The notes beneath the pieces are model-generated. The model was not told where the DNA came from. It ran no database searches and was given only the letters and a program-made list of their open reading frames with translations. From the NCBI RefSeq assembly GCF_000275845.1, contig NW_006766885.1, positions 1,065,933-1,129,932 of the forward strand: a DNA stretch of 64,000 bases. The letters are read 5' to 3'. The translations under genes and the position numbers were made by a program. Each line of letters begins with the position of its first letter. Position 1 is the stretch's first letter. The stretch comes from Dichomitus squalens LYAD-421 SS1. Taxonomy: Eukaryota; Basidiomycota; Agaricomycetes; Polyporales; Polyporaceae. Positions 38,077-48,878 of this stretch are shown here, one piece after another.

Positions 38077-40051
38077 ATGTTCCCTCGTCATCTATACGCA
38101 CTTACCCTTGCGATTTTCTTTCAGTCTTCAGTTTCCTATGCTTCCGTCTCGCAGCAGTCATTCCTTGGCAGCACCCCTGTCAAAAGTGGGCAGGTGAAGT
38201 CGGTGCTCGAGAGGGAGCCTGTGAAGGAGCCGGCATGCAAGCAATTCGTACGTCCGTCGTCTTTTCTTGTGCCGAGCCGTTCTGACTCGGTTAATGCTCT
38301 ACTAGCCCACGGGCCCCATAGAGACGACAGCATGCGACTACGAAACCGTAGAGAGTGTAACAGAGACCCTCTACAACGAGTTGCACTCGTTAGTCGAGAC
38401 GCCCTTCTTCAAGTTTTTTAGAGTATGTGCCCCCACCTATTGGCATTCCATGGCTCCCTCATTCACACCATCACTCACAGGCCGACCTATACCGCGAGTG
38501 TCCGTTCTGGCAAGAGAACGGCTTCTGCATGAATCGGGAGTGTGGCATTACCACAGTAGATGAGGTGCGCGTCTCTCACTGATATGTATGCGCGTATGTT
38601 GATCTTTAGTCTGATAGAGCGAGATACCTGAAAGGTGGCGGGCAGCGGAGCTTAGTAAGATAGAGGTACCAGAAGGAGACCAGGTGCGTCCCGCGAGTGC
38701 ATGCTTGCTGCCCAACCAATCTCACTGTAGAACAGAGGACGGTTCTCCCTGGATGTTACTACCGCGATTCGGATTATTGCTTCCTGGATGATCTAACCGA
38801 AGGAGACTACATCGACCTCTCACTCAACCCCGAGCGCTTTACCGGGTACGCGGGACCGTCCGCGAATCGCGTATGGAAGGCTATCTACGAAGAGAACTGT
38901 TTTGGCCTGTCGGAGCTTGGCCTTCTGTCCTCAACAAACTCGCCAAGCCCTGGGCTGGCGAGCTTGCCAGACAGTATGTCGGGCGCTCTCGTCGCGGACG
39001 GGACGGAGAACTCGAAAGAGTGTCTAGAGCAGAGGGTGTACTACAAGATCGTCTCTGGCCTTCATGCTAGCATTTCGACCCACATATGCCACGATGAGAT
39101 GAATCAGACTACTGGTGAATGGGTAAGCTGTCAAAGTTTTGACATTTTTTCACGCGTCGTTACTGACTCCCTTTCTGTGCGCAAGGGTCCAAATTTGCAA
39201 TGCTTTATCTCGCGCGTCGCTGCCTACCCTGAGCGTCTTCAATACATCTACTTCGACACGGTGCTCCTCCTCCGTGCTGTCGCGCGTCTCGGCCCCTACC
39301 TTTCAGCCTACGATTACTGTGCAACAGGCACCCATGATGACGATGCGGAGACGTACGAACGCCTCTCGAAGGTCATTGACATCGCGCGCACTGTCGGGCG
39401 CTTCGACGAGACGGTGCTTTTCCGTGGCGAGAATGCTAATGTCCTCAAGAACGAGTTCAAGGAACACTTCCGGAACGTCACGCGCATCATGGATTGCGTA
39501 GGGTGTGATAGGTGTAGGTTGTGGGGTAAGGTGCAGACGACCGGTATCGCCACTGCGCTTAAAGTGCTGTTTGAGCTCGATGCTCTGGCTCTTGAGTACG
39601 TACCGTCTTGCGCTCATCGTCAACGCCGCTCATTCATTCTTCGTTTCTCAGCCCGAGGTCGAATGCGAATCTCCTCCAGCGCTCTGAAGTCGTTGCACTC
39701 ATCAATACCCTTCATCGTCTGGTCGAGTCCCTCCACATGGTCCAGGACTTCCGTCGTATGTGGGCAGAGACCGGCGTAGAAGAAGAGGCTCGCCTCATCC
39801 AGGCCGTAGAATCCCAAGCGGCCAGCGCACCAAAGGCTCATCGTTCTCCTGTTGCCAACGGTCCTTTCTCTCCGCGAAACTTCCTCATCGATTTACTCGA
39901 CAGGATAGGATGCTGGGTGCGCGCTTGCCGCGACGGCACCGTGGGATGCTTGCGTGGTCTAATTGACGGGGTTACGGAGATTCTGAACGTGGCGACGAGC
40001 GTGTTCAGGATCTCTGGGAAGGACCAGGGACCTGGTCGTAGTGATCTATAG
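38077..40051 (+). CDS. ERO1: ER thiol oxidase ERO1
   Basis: FAD-dependent oxidase of the ER lumen that reoxidises protein disulfide isomerase using oxygen. Seven exons: 38077-38247, 38306-38422, 38481-38564, 38618-38683, 38736-39122, 39186-39595 and 39652-40051, for 544 residues. The start gives a signal peptide (ALTLAIFFQSSVSYAS). The family block CPFWQENGFCMNRECGITTVDE, LNPERFTGYAGPSANRVWKAIYEENCF and the catalytic CVGCDRCRLWGKVQTTG (with CxxCxxC) are all present. The acceptor before exon 5 was set at AACAG (38735) because the nearer TAG at 38730 puts a stop in frame. The C-terminal 60 residues after FLIDLLDRIGCW are variable and lack an ER-retrieval signal. Transcription in the unfolded-protein response is expected from the family, but no element was identified. 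Confidence 0.95.
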
Positions 40052-40428
40052 CTGGGAGGGACACGCTACAGCGGTCGTGGCAGGCACGGTATTTATGGAC
40101 ACTACACAATTGTACAGTTATAATGCATCACTGGATATACTTGCACGCTGCAACGAGGCCGTGAGGTGCCACCGGGGTGCCACAACGCATTTCATGATCT
40201 ACGCGTTGTGGGCGCATACAGTTGGCTGGAAGAGGCAGGTGTGTCGCACGATTGGAGAGGCGCCAATGGGGAAGACGGCGGGCTGCCCACGTATGAATAT
40301 CCCTCACACATTTCTGACCCGGACCCCCATCTCCTTCTAATATTGCGACATTCGCCCTCGAATTGTCGCTTGGACTTCCTCCCCCCGTCAGGCCTCGCGC
40401 TCTTCGGACACCCGTAATCCATCCCACC
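40052..40428. other. Short intergenic between ERO1 and KH-domain gene
   Basis: About 380 nt on a shared strand, presumably ERO1 3' UTR and the promoter of the KH gene. Nothing specific seen. Confidence 0.5.
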
Positions 40429-43400
40429 ATGGCTCTCTCCGCTGCTGACCTCCAGGTAACGCATTTGCCTAATCCCATCGTCGCCACACCATATTCATCC
40501 CACGCGTGTTGTATAACAGAGGAGGCACCAACTTGAAGGTGCTCCGGATCCCTTCCCCAGCTTGGTCGACGACACCTCCGTGAAACCTCGCGCTTCCCCG
40601 TCCAACGGTACCATCGACACTGAGTCCCCTGAGGCGTTCCCGTCTCTCGCACCTGCTCCTCCGGCTAGCAACAAGCCCGCTGCGTCCGCTTGGAGCGCGG
40701 CTGCTGGTCCGCGCATCAAGCCCACGGCCTCGAAGCAGCCGGTCGTGTCGGACACCTTTGTGCTCTCGTCTATTGACTTGTCCGCCGCTGGCAAGGATGG
40801 CAAGCCCACGTCTCTCGGCGAGGTCATCAAACAGGTCCAGACGCAGCACAAGGTCAAGCTTGACGTGTCGACGAACCAGAAGTCTCGCCAGACGACGTTC
40901 TATCTCAGGGCGGAGTCTAAGAAGGAGCTGGACAAAGCGAAGCGGAGCTTGCTCGCGCTCCTGAGCCCCGTCGTACGTCCAGTTTTGTTCCCAATCACGC
41001 TATCTCTCCCTATATTGTCATCTCTTTGGTCTGGACTCTCTGCACGTTGTCCTGCGCGCTGTGGGCAAGGGGCGCAGATGCGTCGCGATAGCGTAACGCC
41101 CTATGGCATACATCAACACGCGTTGTGACGAAGCGACCGCTTGTATTCGACGCCGATGCCATTTGAACTGCACATGATCACACAGAAGGTCTCTGCGTGT
41201 GCTAGCGGGCGCTCAGTATCTTGCCGTTATAGAACAGGTTCCGCATGCAGTTCCGATGGCAATTCGGAGGGCATTGCAGCGGCTCCACGCGGCAAAGCTA
41301 ACCTTCCATCCCCAGGTTTCCTTGGTACTGAACGCCCCGGCGTCGACGATCCCGACCATCATTGGTGCCAAAGGTACCACCTTGAAGCAGGTTCGCGACC
41401 AGACTGGCGTGAGGATCGACATTCCCCGCCGCGATACTCTCGCTCCTGCCAACGGTAACGGTACTCCGGTCGACCCCTCTCGCACAGCTACTCCTCTTCC
41501 CGGCACCCCAGTCGATGGGGATGAAGAGGAGGAGCCTACGATCCCCATCACGATCACTGGCCCTCAGCCTCTCGTGTACGAGGCTCAGGCTTTACTCAAC
41601 GACATCATCGCAAGCAAGCGTTCTCGCACCACCCAACGTGTCCGCGACATTCCTGAGCATGTCTTGCCGTTCATTCTGCCGCGCCGCAAGGCATTTGAGG
41701 AGGCTGCCAACGGGGGTGACATCACCTTGTCACTGAACGCTCCTGCCCGTGAGATCACGGTGTCTGGTGACCGGGAGGCCGTCACTCGTGTCATCGAGTC
41801 CATCAAGTCTGCGGTTGACTACTTCACGACTGAGACGATCTCGCTCAAGCTCTCGTTGCCCAAGCGCCAGCACCGTTTACTTACCGGCAAGAATGCGGAA
41901 GAGATTATGACACAGGCTCGCTGTTCGGTCATCCTGCCCAAGCCCGAGGAGGCCAGCGAGGAGATCGTTCTCTGGGGCAAGGCTAACGACGTTGGACTTG
42001 GTGTCCAGGCAGTCATGGAGAAGGCGAACTCGGCTTACATCCACGAGTTCCCCCTCCCTGGTCCACTCAACGTCTCTCGGCAATTCCTGACATACATGGT
42101 CCGCGTCGATTACGCGAAGACGCTCTCGGCTGCGAACCCTGGCGTTCAGGTCTTCACCCCTCCGCTTTCGGCTCTGGATCGTGCCACTGCTATCAATGTC
42201 GACATTGTCGGTGACAAACCGAAGGTCGACGCGGCGGTCAGCCAGTTGTCCGCGCTCATTGGCAAGCTCTACGGCGCGACGAAGGAGGTCCAGATTGACT
42301 GGCTCTTGCACCGCATTATCAATTCGAACAAGAATGCAAAGAAGTAAGCCCAAGACCGTAATTCGATGATGTGGAAATGCTAACCGCCATTCCAGGATCA
42401 AGGCCTTCCACGATGCCCACAACGTCCTGGTCTTTTTCCCTCCCGAGTCGGCTGAGCAGTCCTCCGTCCTCCTCGTTTACGATCCCACGTCTCCCAGTGC
42501 GTCCCCCTCGCCCCTCGAGAAGTCCAAGAGCCTCGAGGACGTCGAGAAGGAGCTCCTCAAGTTCGCTCGTGACGCCGCCGATGTGAAGACCCAGACCATC
42601 GAGGTCGAGAAGAAGTGGCACGATGCTGTTGTCGGACGCAACGGCACGACTCTCAACGCTATCATAGGCGAGGACAAGACGCTCTCGATCAAGTTCGGCG
42701 CGGAGGCCGGCCAAGCCTCTGAGGACTACATCCTCGTCCGCGGTATCAGCGCCGACGTCGACCGCGCCGTCACTGAGATCCGCAAGATCGTCGAAGACGC
42801 GAAGAACGAGGCGATCGTCAGCAGCTACTCGACCGAGTTCGAGATCGACCGCGAGTATGTCGGCCGTATTGTCGGTGCCGGCGGTGTCAGCGTGAACAAG
42901 CTTCGCGACACGCTCGGGGTCAAGATCGACTTTTCGGACGAGGGCGAGGAGAAGGAGAAGGAGGGCGGCAAGAAGAAGAAGGCCGCTCACCTCAAGAGTA
43001 AGGTCAAGATTATCGGCCGTAAGGAGAACGTCGAGGAGGCCAAGCGCCGTATCCTGGCGCAGGCCGAGCGTCTTGCGGACGAGACTTCTGAGATCCTCAA
43101 GATCCCCCACCAGTATCATTCGTCGCTCATCGGCCAGAGCGGCAAGTATGTCATCCGGCTCGAGGAGAAATACGGTGTCAAGATCACGTTCCCGCGCGAG
43201 TCGTCTGCCGACGGTGAGGGCAAGACCCGCGAATCGCTGAAGCCCGACGAGGTCCTCATCAAGGGTGGCAAGAAGGGCGTCGCACAGGCGAAGCAGGAGC
43301 TTCTCGACGCCGTCGAGTTTGAAAAGGAGTCGAACAACGTCGTCAAGTTCACGGTCCCTGCTCGCTCTGTCGCGCGTATCCTCGGCAAGGCTGGTTCAAC

Positions 43401-44849
43401 TATAAACGAAATCAAGGACACTTCCAACGTCCAGATCGACGTCGACAAGTCTCCTGACGACAAGGACAACGCGAGCATCAGCATCCGTGGTACCAAGAAG
43501 GCCATCGCCGAGGCGAAGGCCGCTATCCTCACCATCTCGGACCAGGTCGCTGAGGAGACTACAGCCACTGTTGAGGTTCCTAGCAGATTCCATCGCACCA
43601 TCATCGGCGCTGGTGGCCAAGGTCTCAAGGATCTCATTGCTCGCTGCGGCGGCCCGGCCGACCAAAGGGCTCAGGCTGGCTTGATTCGATTGTGCGTGTC
43701 TTGCCTCAGGTGTGCATGCGTGGATATGTGATGTTGATGGTGTGTAACGTGTAGCCCCCGTCAAGGCGAGCCGGGCGATGAGGTCCGCCTACGTGGCGAG
43801 CCTAACCTCGTTGCCAAGCTCAAGACAGAGCTGGAAAAGGTCGTCGGGGACCTCAAAGACCGCGTCGTCCTTGGTGTTGATGTCCCCGTCGCTCAGCACC
43901 GCGCTCTGATTGGTCGCGGTGGTCAGCACCTCAACGAGCTCCAGAACCGCACCGGAGCACAGATCCAGTTCCCGGGCTCGCGTTCGTACGCTCAGATTGG
44001 GGAGCCTGAGAACGCGGCCGACCTGGCGGGTGTCGACCCTGCCAACCTCGTCAAAGTCTCTGGTCCTCGTGCTGCTGCGGAGAAGGCTATCGCGGAGCTC
44101 AAGGTACAGCATATATGCTACTATCTTTGTCTCAGGCTGTATGGAATACTGAACATTATCGTCTGTTATAGGCTCAGATCAAACCCCCTGCTCCTGAGGG
44201 CGTGACTGGCACCATCACTGTACCGCTGAAGTATCATTACGCGGTGTCCCAGCAAGGCAACCTCTTCCGCCAGCTCCGCTCCTCTGGCGTCCATGTTGAG
44301 CAGTCGGTGTTGCCGTCCAAGCCGGCCGTTCCGCCCCAACCTGCCTCACAGGGTGCCGGTGCGACCGCTCGCATCGATGACCCCGACACCACCAACGGTG
44401 CAACAGCCGACGCGCAGTGGCAGGTAGTCTCGAACTACCAGGACGCCGAGGAGGGCGAATCGGAGTGGACGCTTAAGGCTCGTGACCAGGCGGGCCTTGA
44501 CCGTGCCTTGAAGTTGATCAAGGAGGGTCTTGAGCACGCCCAGAAAATGACCCACGTTGGGTTCCTCACCCTCCCTGACCGCTCGCTGTTCCCTCGCATT
44601 GTCGGTGCAAAGGGCTCGAATGTCGCCCGTCTCCGTAACGAGAGCGGTGCGGACATCACTGTCAGCCATGAGGACAGTACTATCGTCATCGTCGGTATGT
44701 ATCTGTATCTTGTTCCCTGCGTTGTTTCACGTCCTGACGTGCTGCGTGTCATAGGTTCCGAGTTTGCCATCGTGGCGGCGAAGGATGCTATCTTGAAGAT
44801 GACAGCTAGCGGCGGCGGCCCGAGGCGCGGTGGACGGAGGGACAACTAA
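40429..44849 (+). CDS. SCP160: Multi-KH RNA-binding protein, Scp160/vigilin family
   Basis: Polysome- and ER-associated mRNA-binding protein. Exons: 40429-40455, 40520-40972, 41316-42343, 42396-43691, 43755-44103, 44172-44694 and 44755-44849. GXXG loops of successive KH domains are visible: IIGAKGTTLKQ, a degenerate LTGKNAEEI, VVGRNGTTLNA, IVGAGGVSVNK, LIGQSGKYVIR, ILGKAGSTINE, IIGAGGQGLKD, LIGRGGQHLNE and IVGAKGSNVAR, with more diverged domains between them. The tail ends in GGGPRRGGRRDN, an RGG-like stretch. The first exon codes only MALSAADLQ. The second intron (343 nt) is far longer than its neighbours. The C-terminus faces the U2SURP gene with only about 200 nt between the two stops, so the transcripts probably overlap. 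Confidence 0.93.
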
Positions 44850-45046
44850 AGCGCTAGCTTAGTATCTGAACGGGTAGTTACATCTAAGGATAATTTGTGA
44901 TATCGGGCACATGGGCAGGTTCATAGCGGAATACACTATGATTCACAGAAAGCAAAATGTGACATTGAAATTGAACAACGGGCACAGCAAATGAACAGAG
45001 TACACCCAAGAAACGTAGATAATTTGTGCCAGGATGTAGAATGGGG

Positions 45047-47949
45047 CTACACTGGAGCAGGCTCCCCATCGATATCTTCCATCGACTCGCCATCGACTTC
45101 TCGTGCGTTCACAGGAGCCCCGTCACCAAGCGGTTCGCCGTCGACGTCGTCCATAGGAGCCCCGTCCACATCTTCCATCGGCTCTCCGTCAACATCGTCC
45201 AGTGGGACGCCATCCACATCGGCGTCGAGTGGTTCCCCATCCACATCATCCACACGCTTCCCGTCGACATCACTGCCTTCGTCCATCGGCTCTCCGTCGT
45301 CCGATTGAGCTGCTGCAGCCGTCTCCTCTGCCTCAGCCATCTCGGCAGGTTTAAAGGCGCTCATCTTGAACTTGAGAGCAAATGCAGGAGCGGCCTCCTT
45401 GACGACGTCTGCAGCAGGTTGCTCGGCTCCCGGTGTGCTGTCAGTCTTGAGCGTCGCGCCCTCGAGCCGCGAGCGAAGCTCAGCCGTATACTCCGGCGGG
45501 AAGACAATCCAGTCCTCCCAGATGTCGACGACGGCGGTAATCTGCTTCTTGAACGTCTCCGCGGTGATGCGCCCGGGGAAGGAGTGGTAGATGGTCGAGA
45601 GGTGATCGAAGACGAGGCCGAGGCGCGACTGGAACTCCTGCCGGAACTTCCACGCCATGGGCAGGGGCGCGGCGGAGTTATGGAGGATGTCGCAGATCAA
45701 GTGCAGGCGGGCGACCTTGCGCGGGACCGGCGTGCCGTCGACCACTAGTGACGAGACTATGATATCGGCGACCTAACGATCGTCGTGAGACTATTGAGTG
45801 AACGCGCGATAGCACTAGCGGAATAGCGGCATACCTCCGCAGCCGCCTCAGCATGTTCCAAGCTGAACGCCATGCAGCGGGCCATCTCGCCTCGACGTCC
45901 GGACAGCGCACGGAGCATTGCTTCGAAGCGACGACGAGCCAGCTTACCCAATACGTGCTTACGTCCGCGCTCTCGCTCAGATTCCTCTGCTGAGTCCGTA
46001 GAATAGACTGAATTGTAGCCCTGCGGGTATGTCAGCATCCCGATCGATGGATAGGCGCACTGGCGGACGTACCTCGTCATCGAATTCGGGTTCTATGGGC
46101 TCTCTCTTGTCCAGTAGGGAGCGATAGTAGCGATAGCGTCGGTGCTACGCAATCGCCATGAGCTTCTCGACAGTTACGAGCCGTGAGGTCCAAGCCACCT
46201 ACATCTTTGTTCAAAAATGCATACTTGGGGTTTGACTTCTCCCGCTCCCGCAGGGTCGTCTCATATTCTTCGTCGTGACCCTTGACCTCCGACGCAACCG
46301 TTCGGAGGAACTGCTCCGTGACTTCGTCATCTGCGAGTACTTGAGGAGCAGGACTACGAGACCTCCGTCTCCGCGGCGAGCGGCTGAGGCTGTCATCGTA
46401 CTTGCGCGAGCGACGATGCCTTGAAGGTGAGCGAGAACGACTGGGAGAGTACGAGCGGCTCCTTGACCTGCGTGGAGAGCGATAGTCGCGCGACCGGTGA
46501 CGGTCCCTGTCGCGTTCGTAAGACGGCGAACGTGAACGCGATCTACGATGATGCTCTTCGTCTCTGTTACGATCTCGTCGGGAAGGCGATCTTGACCTGG
46601 AGGCCGATTGTGACCTTGACCGCTTCACGACTGCATCAGTAGGTTAGACATTATGCTTACCAAGACGACATAAGACGTCGAGTGCTCACCATACATAGGC
46701 TTAGCAGCAATGGGGACCGCTTTGCTCCATCCGACCCGGAGTATAGACCCTCCCCAGTCATACCCGTCAAATTCTCGGAGCGCAGCTTCTGCATCCCGAC
46801 GTTTCATGAATGACACGAACCCACTCAAGCCCGCGTTCTTGTTTCTCCTCGTGGCGGTCATGTCTGCTCCCGGACCAAGTGAGGCGTCGCTCCGCGGCCA
46901 CATGATTTTGACCTATGGCGCATATTACAACATAGCCTCGGTGCGAATTACGCAACGCCGAGGCATTGAACTTACCGAACCAACAGGCCCCGCTCGAGCG
47001 AAGAAGGTGCCTAGCGTTTGCTCATTCACATGTGGAGGGAGATTCGCCACAAAGACGTTGGATGTCTAATGACAGCCGGAGTCAGCAGCTGATATGTGGA
47101 TAAGACCACATACGGACCTCTGGGTCCCCTCTATCTTTGCTTCCGCTTTGGCCCTCGTAGGCTAGGAGAACGATTTAACAGACCACGTTTCGTGGACTAG
47201 CTATTAGTGTTGCTCACCAGCGATGGAAGTGACAGACCTCCCTTGCGTAGCTTGAGCCCGCCGTTAGCACTACAACATGCTACCATTGGTGTGCCACGGC
47301 TCACCATGTCGCGATAGACGCGCTTCCCTATCCGCCTGCTCTCTGATTCAAACTGTCAGACTCCTGCGCACAGAGGGAGCAGCCGCCTAGCTCGCCTCTT
47401 AATTTCCTCCAAGAAATGATCCATGGCACGCTTCCCTTTCGGCTTCGGAGGTGCCATAGGTGGGGACGGTGATCGCTAGATATCCGGTGGATTGGCTCGA
47501 CATAGTGTACTGTGAGACGGAAGCAAGACACACACCATGGATGTCTCTTCGAACGCACGGGACATGTTGGCCTTAGGCTTCGACGGCGCATACGCTGACC
47601 CCGAATCATGCCCCGCTTTGACAAAAGTCGAACCGCCCTTCTTTCTGTCCGACCCTTCTCCTTGGAACGCGTTTAGGAACTCGGCATACGCCTTCGCCGC
47701 ATTCTCCTCTTCCTCCTTGCGCTTTGCCTCCGCAGCCTCCTTTTCTTTTTCACGCTTGGATTTGCGCAGGGTGCCCTGAGTGTAGACGTTCTTCTTGTAA
47801 TCGTCTACTTCCTTTTGCTAGTTACATGGAAGGAACGGTTCGTGAGCGTGCACGCGTGGAGAAGAAGCTCGAGTCCGTCGCACAGGGAACGAAGTCTCCT
47901 CCTCGTCATTGTCGAAGAAAGCCGCCAGACGCGATTTCGTTTTGTCCAT
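45047..47949 (-). CDS. U2 snRNP-associated SR140/U2SURP-type splicing factor
   Basis: Nuclear factor of the U2 snRNP. Start MDKTKSRLAAFFDNDEEE at 47949, then an N-terminal helical part (KREKEKEAAEAKRKEEEE; AYAEFLNAFQG). The RRM includes SVKIMWPRSD and GFVSFMKRRDAEAALREFDG up to LRVGWSKAVPI, diagnostic of SR140. An Arg-Ser block comes next (SRSRSPSRHRRSRK), then a SURP motif (FLRTVASEVKGHDEEYETTL... NPKYAFL), then a CID-type domain (KVARLHLICDILHNSAA... AVVDIWEDWIVFP). The C-terminus carries about 13 imperfect VDGEP units in an acidic tract. In the human protein the RS region is C-terminal; here it lies between RRM and SURP. The gene has many introns, several splitting the N-terminal third into exons of 30-50 nt that I joined by family similarity, so that part is approximate. 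Confidence 0.88.
45065..45290 (-). repeat. VDGEP-type coding minisatellite
   Basis: On the minus strand the sequence repeats units of about 15-24 nt coding D-V-D-G-E/A/V-P with small spacers. It forms the acidic C-terminus of the SR140-type protein. Irregular unit length in frame suggests repeated slippage. Confidence 0.8.
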
Positions 47950-48878
47950 AGAGTCGTCAAAGATGTTTCGAGAGTTCCTAGAGAGGGATTTGGGGGGACA
48001 CCGGATGGTAAAGTATGGCAAGCAGGTCTTGAGAAGTTACGAGCATGCCCCGGCCACCTCTTCGGCTCGAGAAGCGCCGCAGCTGTGCTGTTGCACCGTC
48101 TATCCATATCAGGCAACTTTCTACGTTCGCTCAATGACCACTGCAGTCTGCAGTCATCTTGTCTCTGGCTCAACCATACACATCTACACGCACTACGGAG
48201 CTTGTTCCTAGCGGCTTGCATTGGAATCTCGGTTGGGTCTATTCCATGCTGCAAACGCGCCACCCAAATCCTCGTCCCAATCCTTATTGTTACGATCAGT
48301 CAACCGTGCTGCTGCAGATCGCAGTCGCACCTCCTCTCCTCCCCCTGTGCTCTCCGAGCGGCAAGCTAATTGCCGCTCCTTCTGACACCATTTTAGGGAT
48401 GGTACTTACAGAGGACCGAAGCGTGGCATCGCGCGCTCAGTCTATGTGGTGAACGGCGTATAAATACCGCGGATCAGACTAATGATGACATGATAAACAA
48501 ATTGGAGCACTACAAATTCTGACGCTTTAATATCTCGGACTATCGCTTACACTGCGCAACAACCAAGCGGGCTCACCTTTGCCTTCTCCTTCCGCACCAG
48601 CGCTCGAGCCTGAGAATGAATAGGAGTCAGACGGCCCTCTGTCGCAGTCTCATTTTGTCACCCGACCAGAACACGGTATTGGCACAGGTAGGCGCCCCCT
48701 GGATATGGCAGTTTTTCAGATACACTCAAAATACATACACGTCTCCTATAGCTTCTGAGGCCCTCCAGGCTGGCTCTAGTTTCCTTCTACCCGAACGCAC
48801 GCCTGCAGCTTGCGATCCACGTGATCTCCCGATGGCGAGAGCTATGTCCAGGAGAAGGCACAGAATGTCGCCCGCCAC
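47950..48878. other. Intergenic upstream of SR140-type gene
   Basis: About 930 nt with promoter of the splicing-factor gene and 3' flank of the phosphatase gene. Frames on both strands at 47805-48369 overlap heavily and show no domain. Confidence 0.45.

Noticed and set aside
42319..43119. 266-codon minus-strand frame rich in Leu and Asp
   Set aside because: Antisense shadow of the KH-domain exon; composition is the mirror of Lys/Glu/Asp codons.
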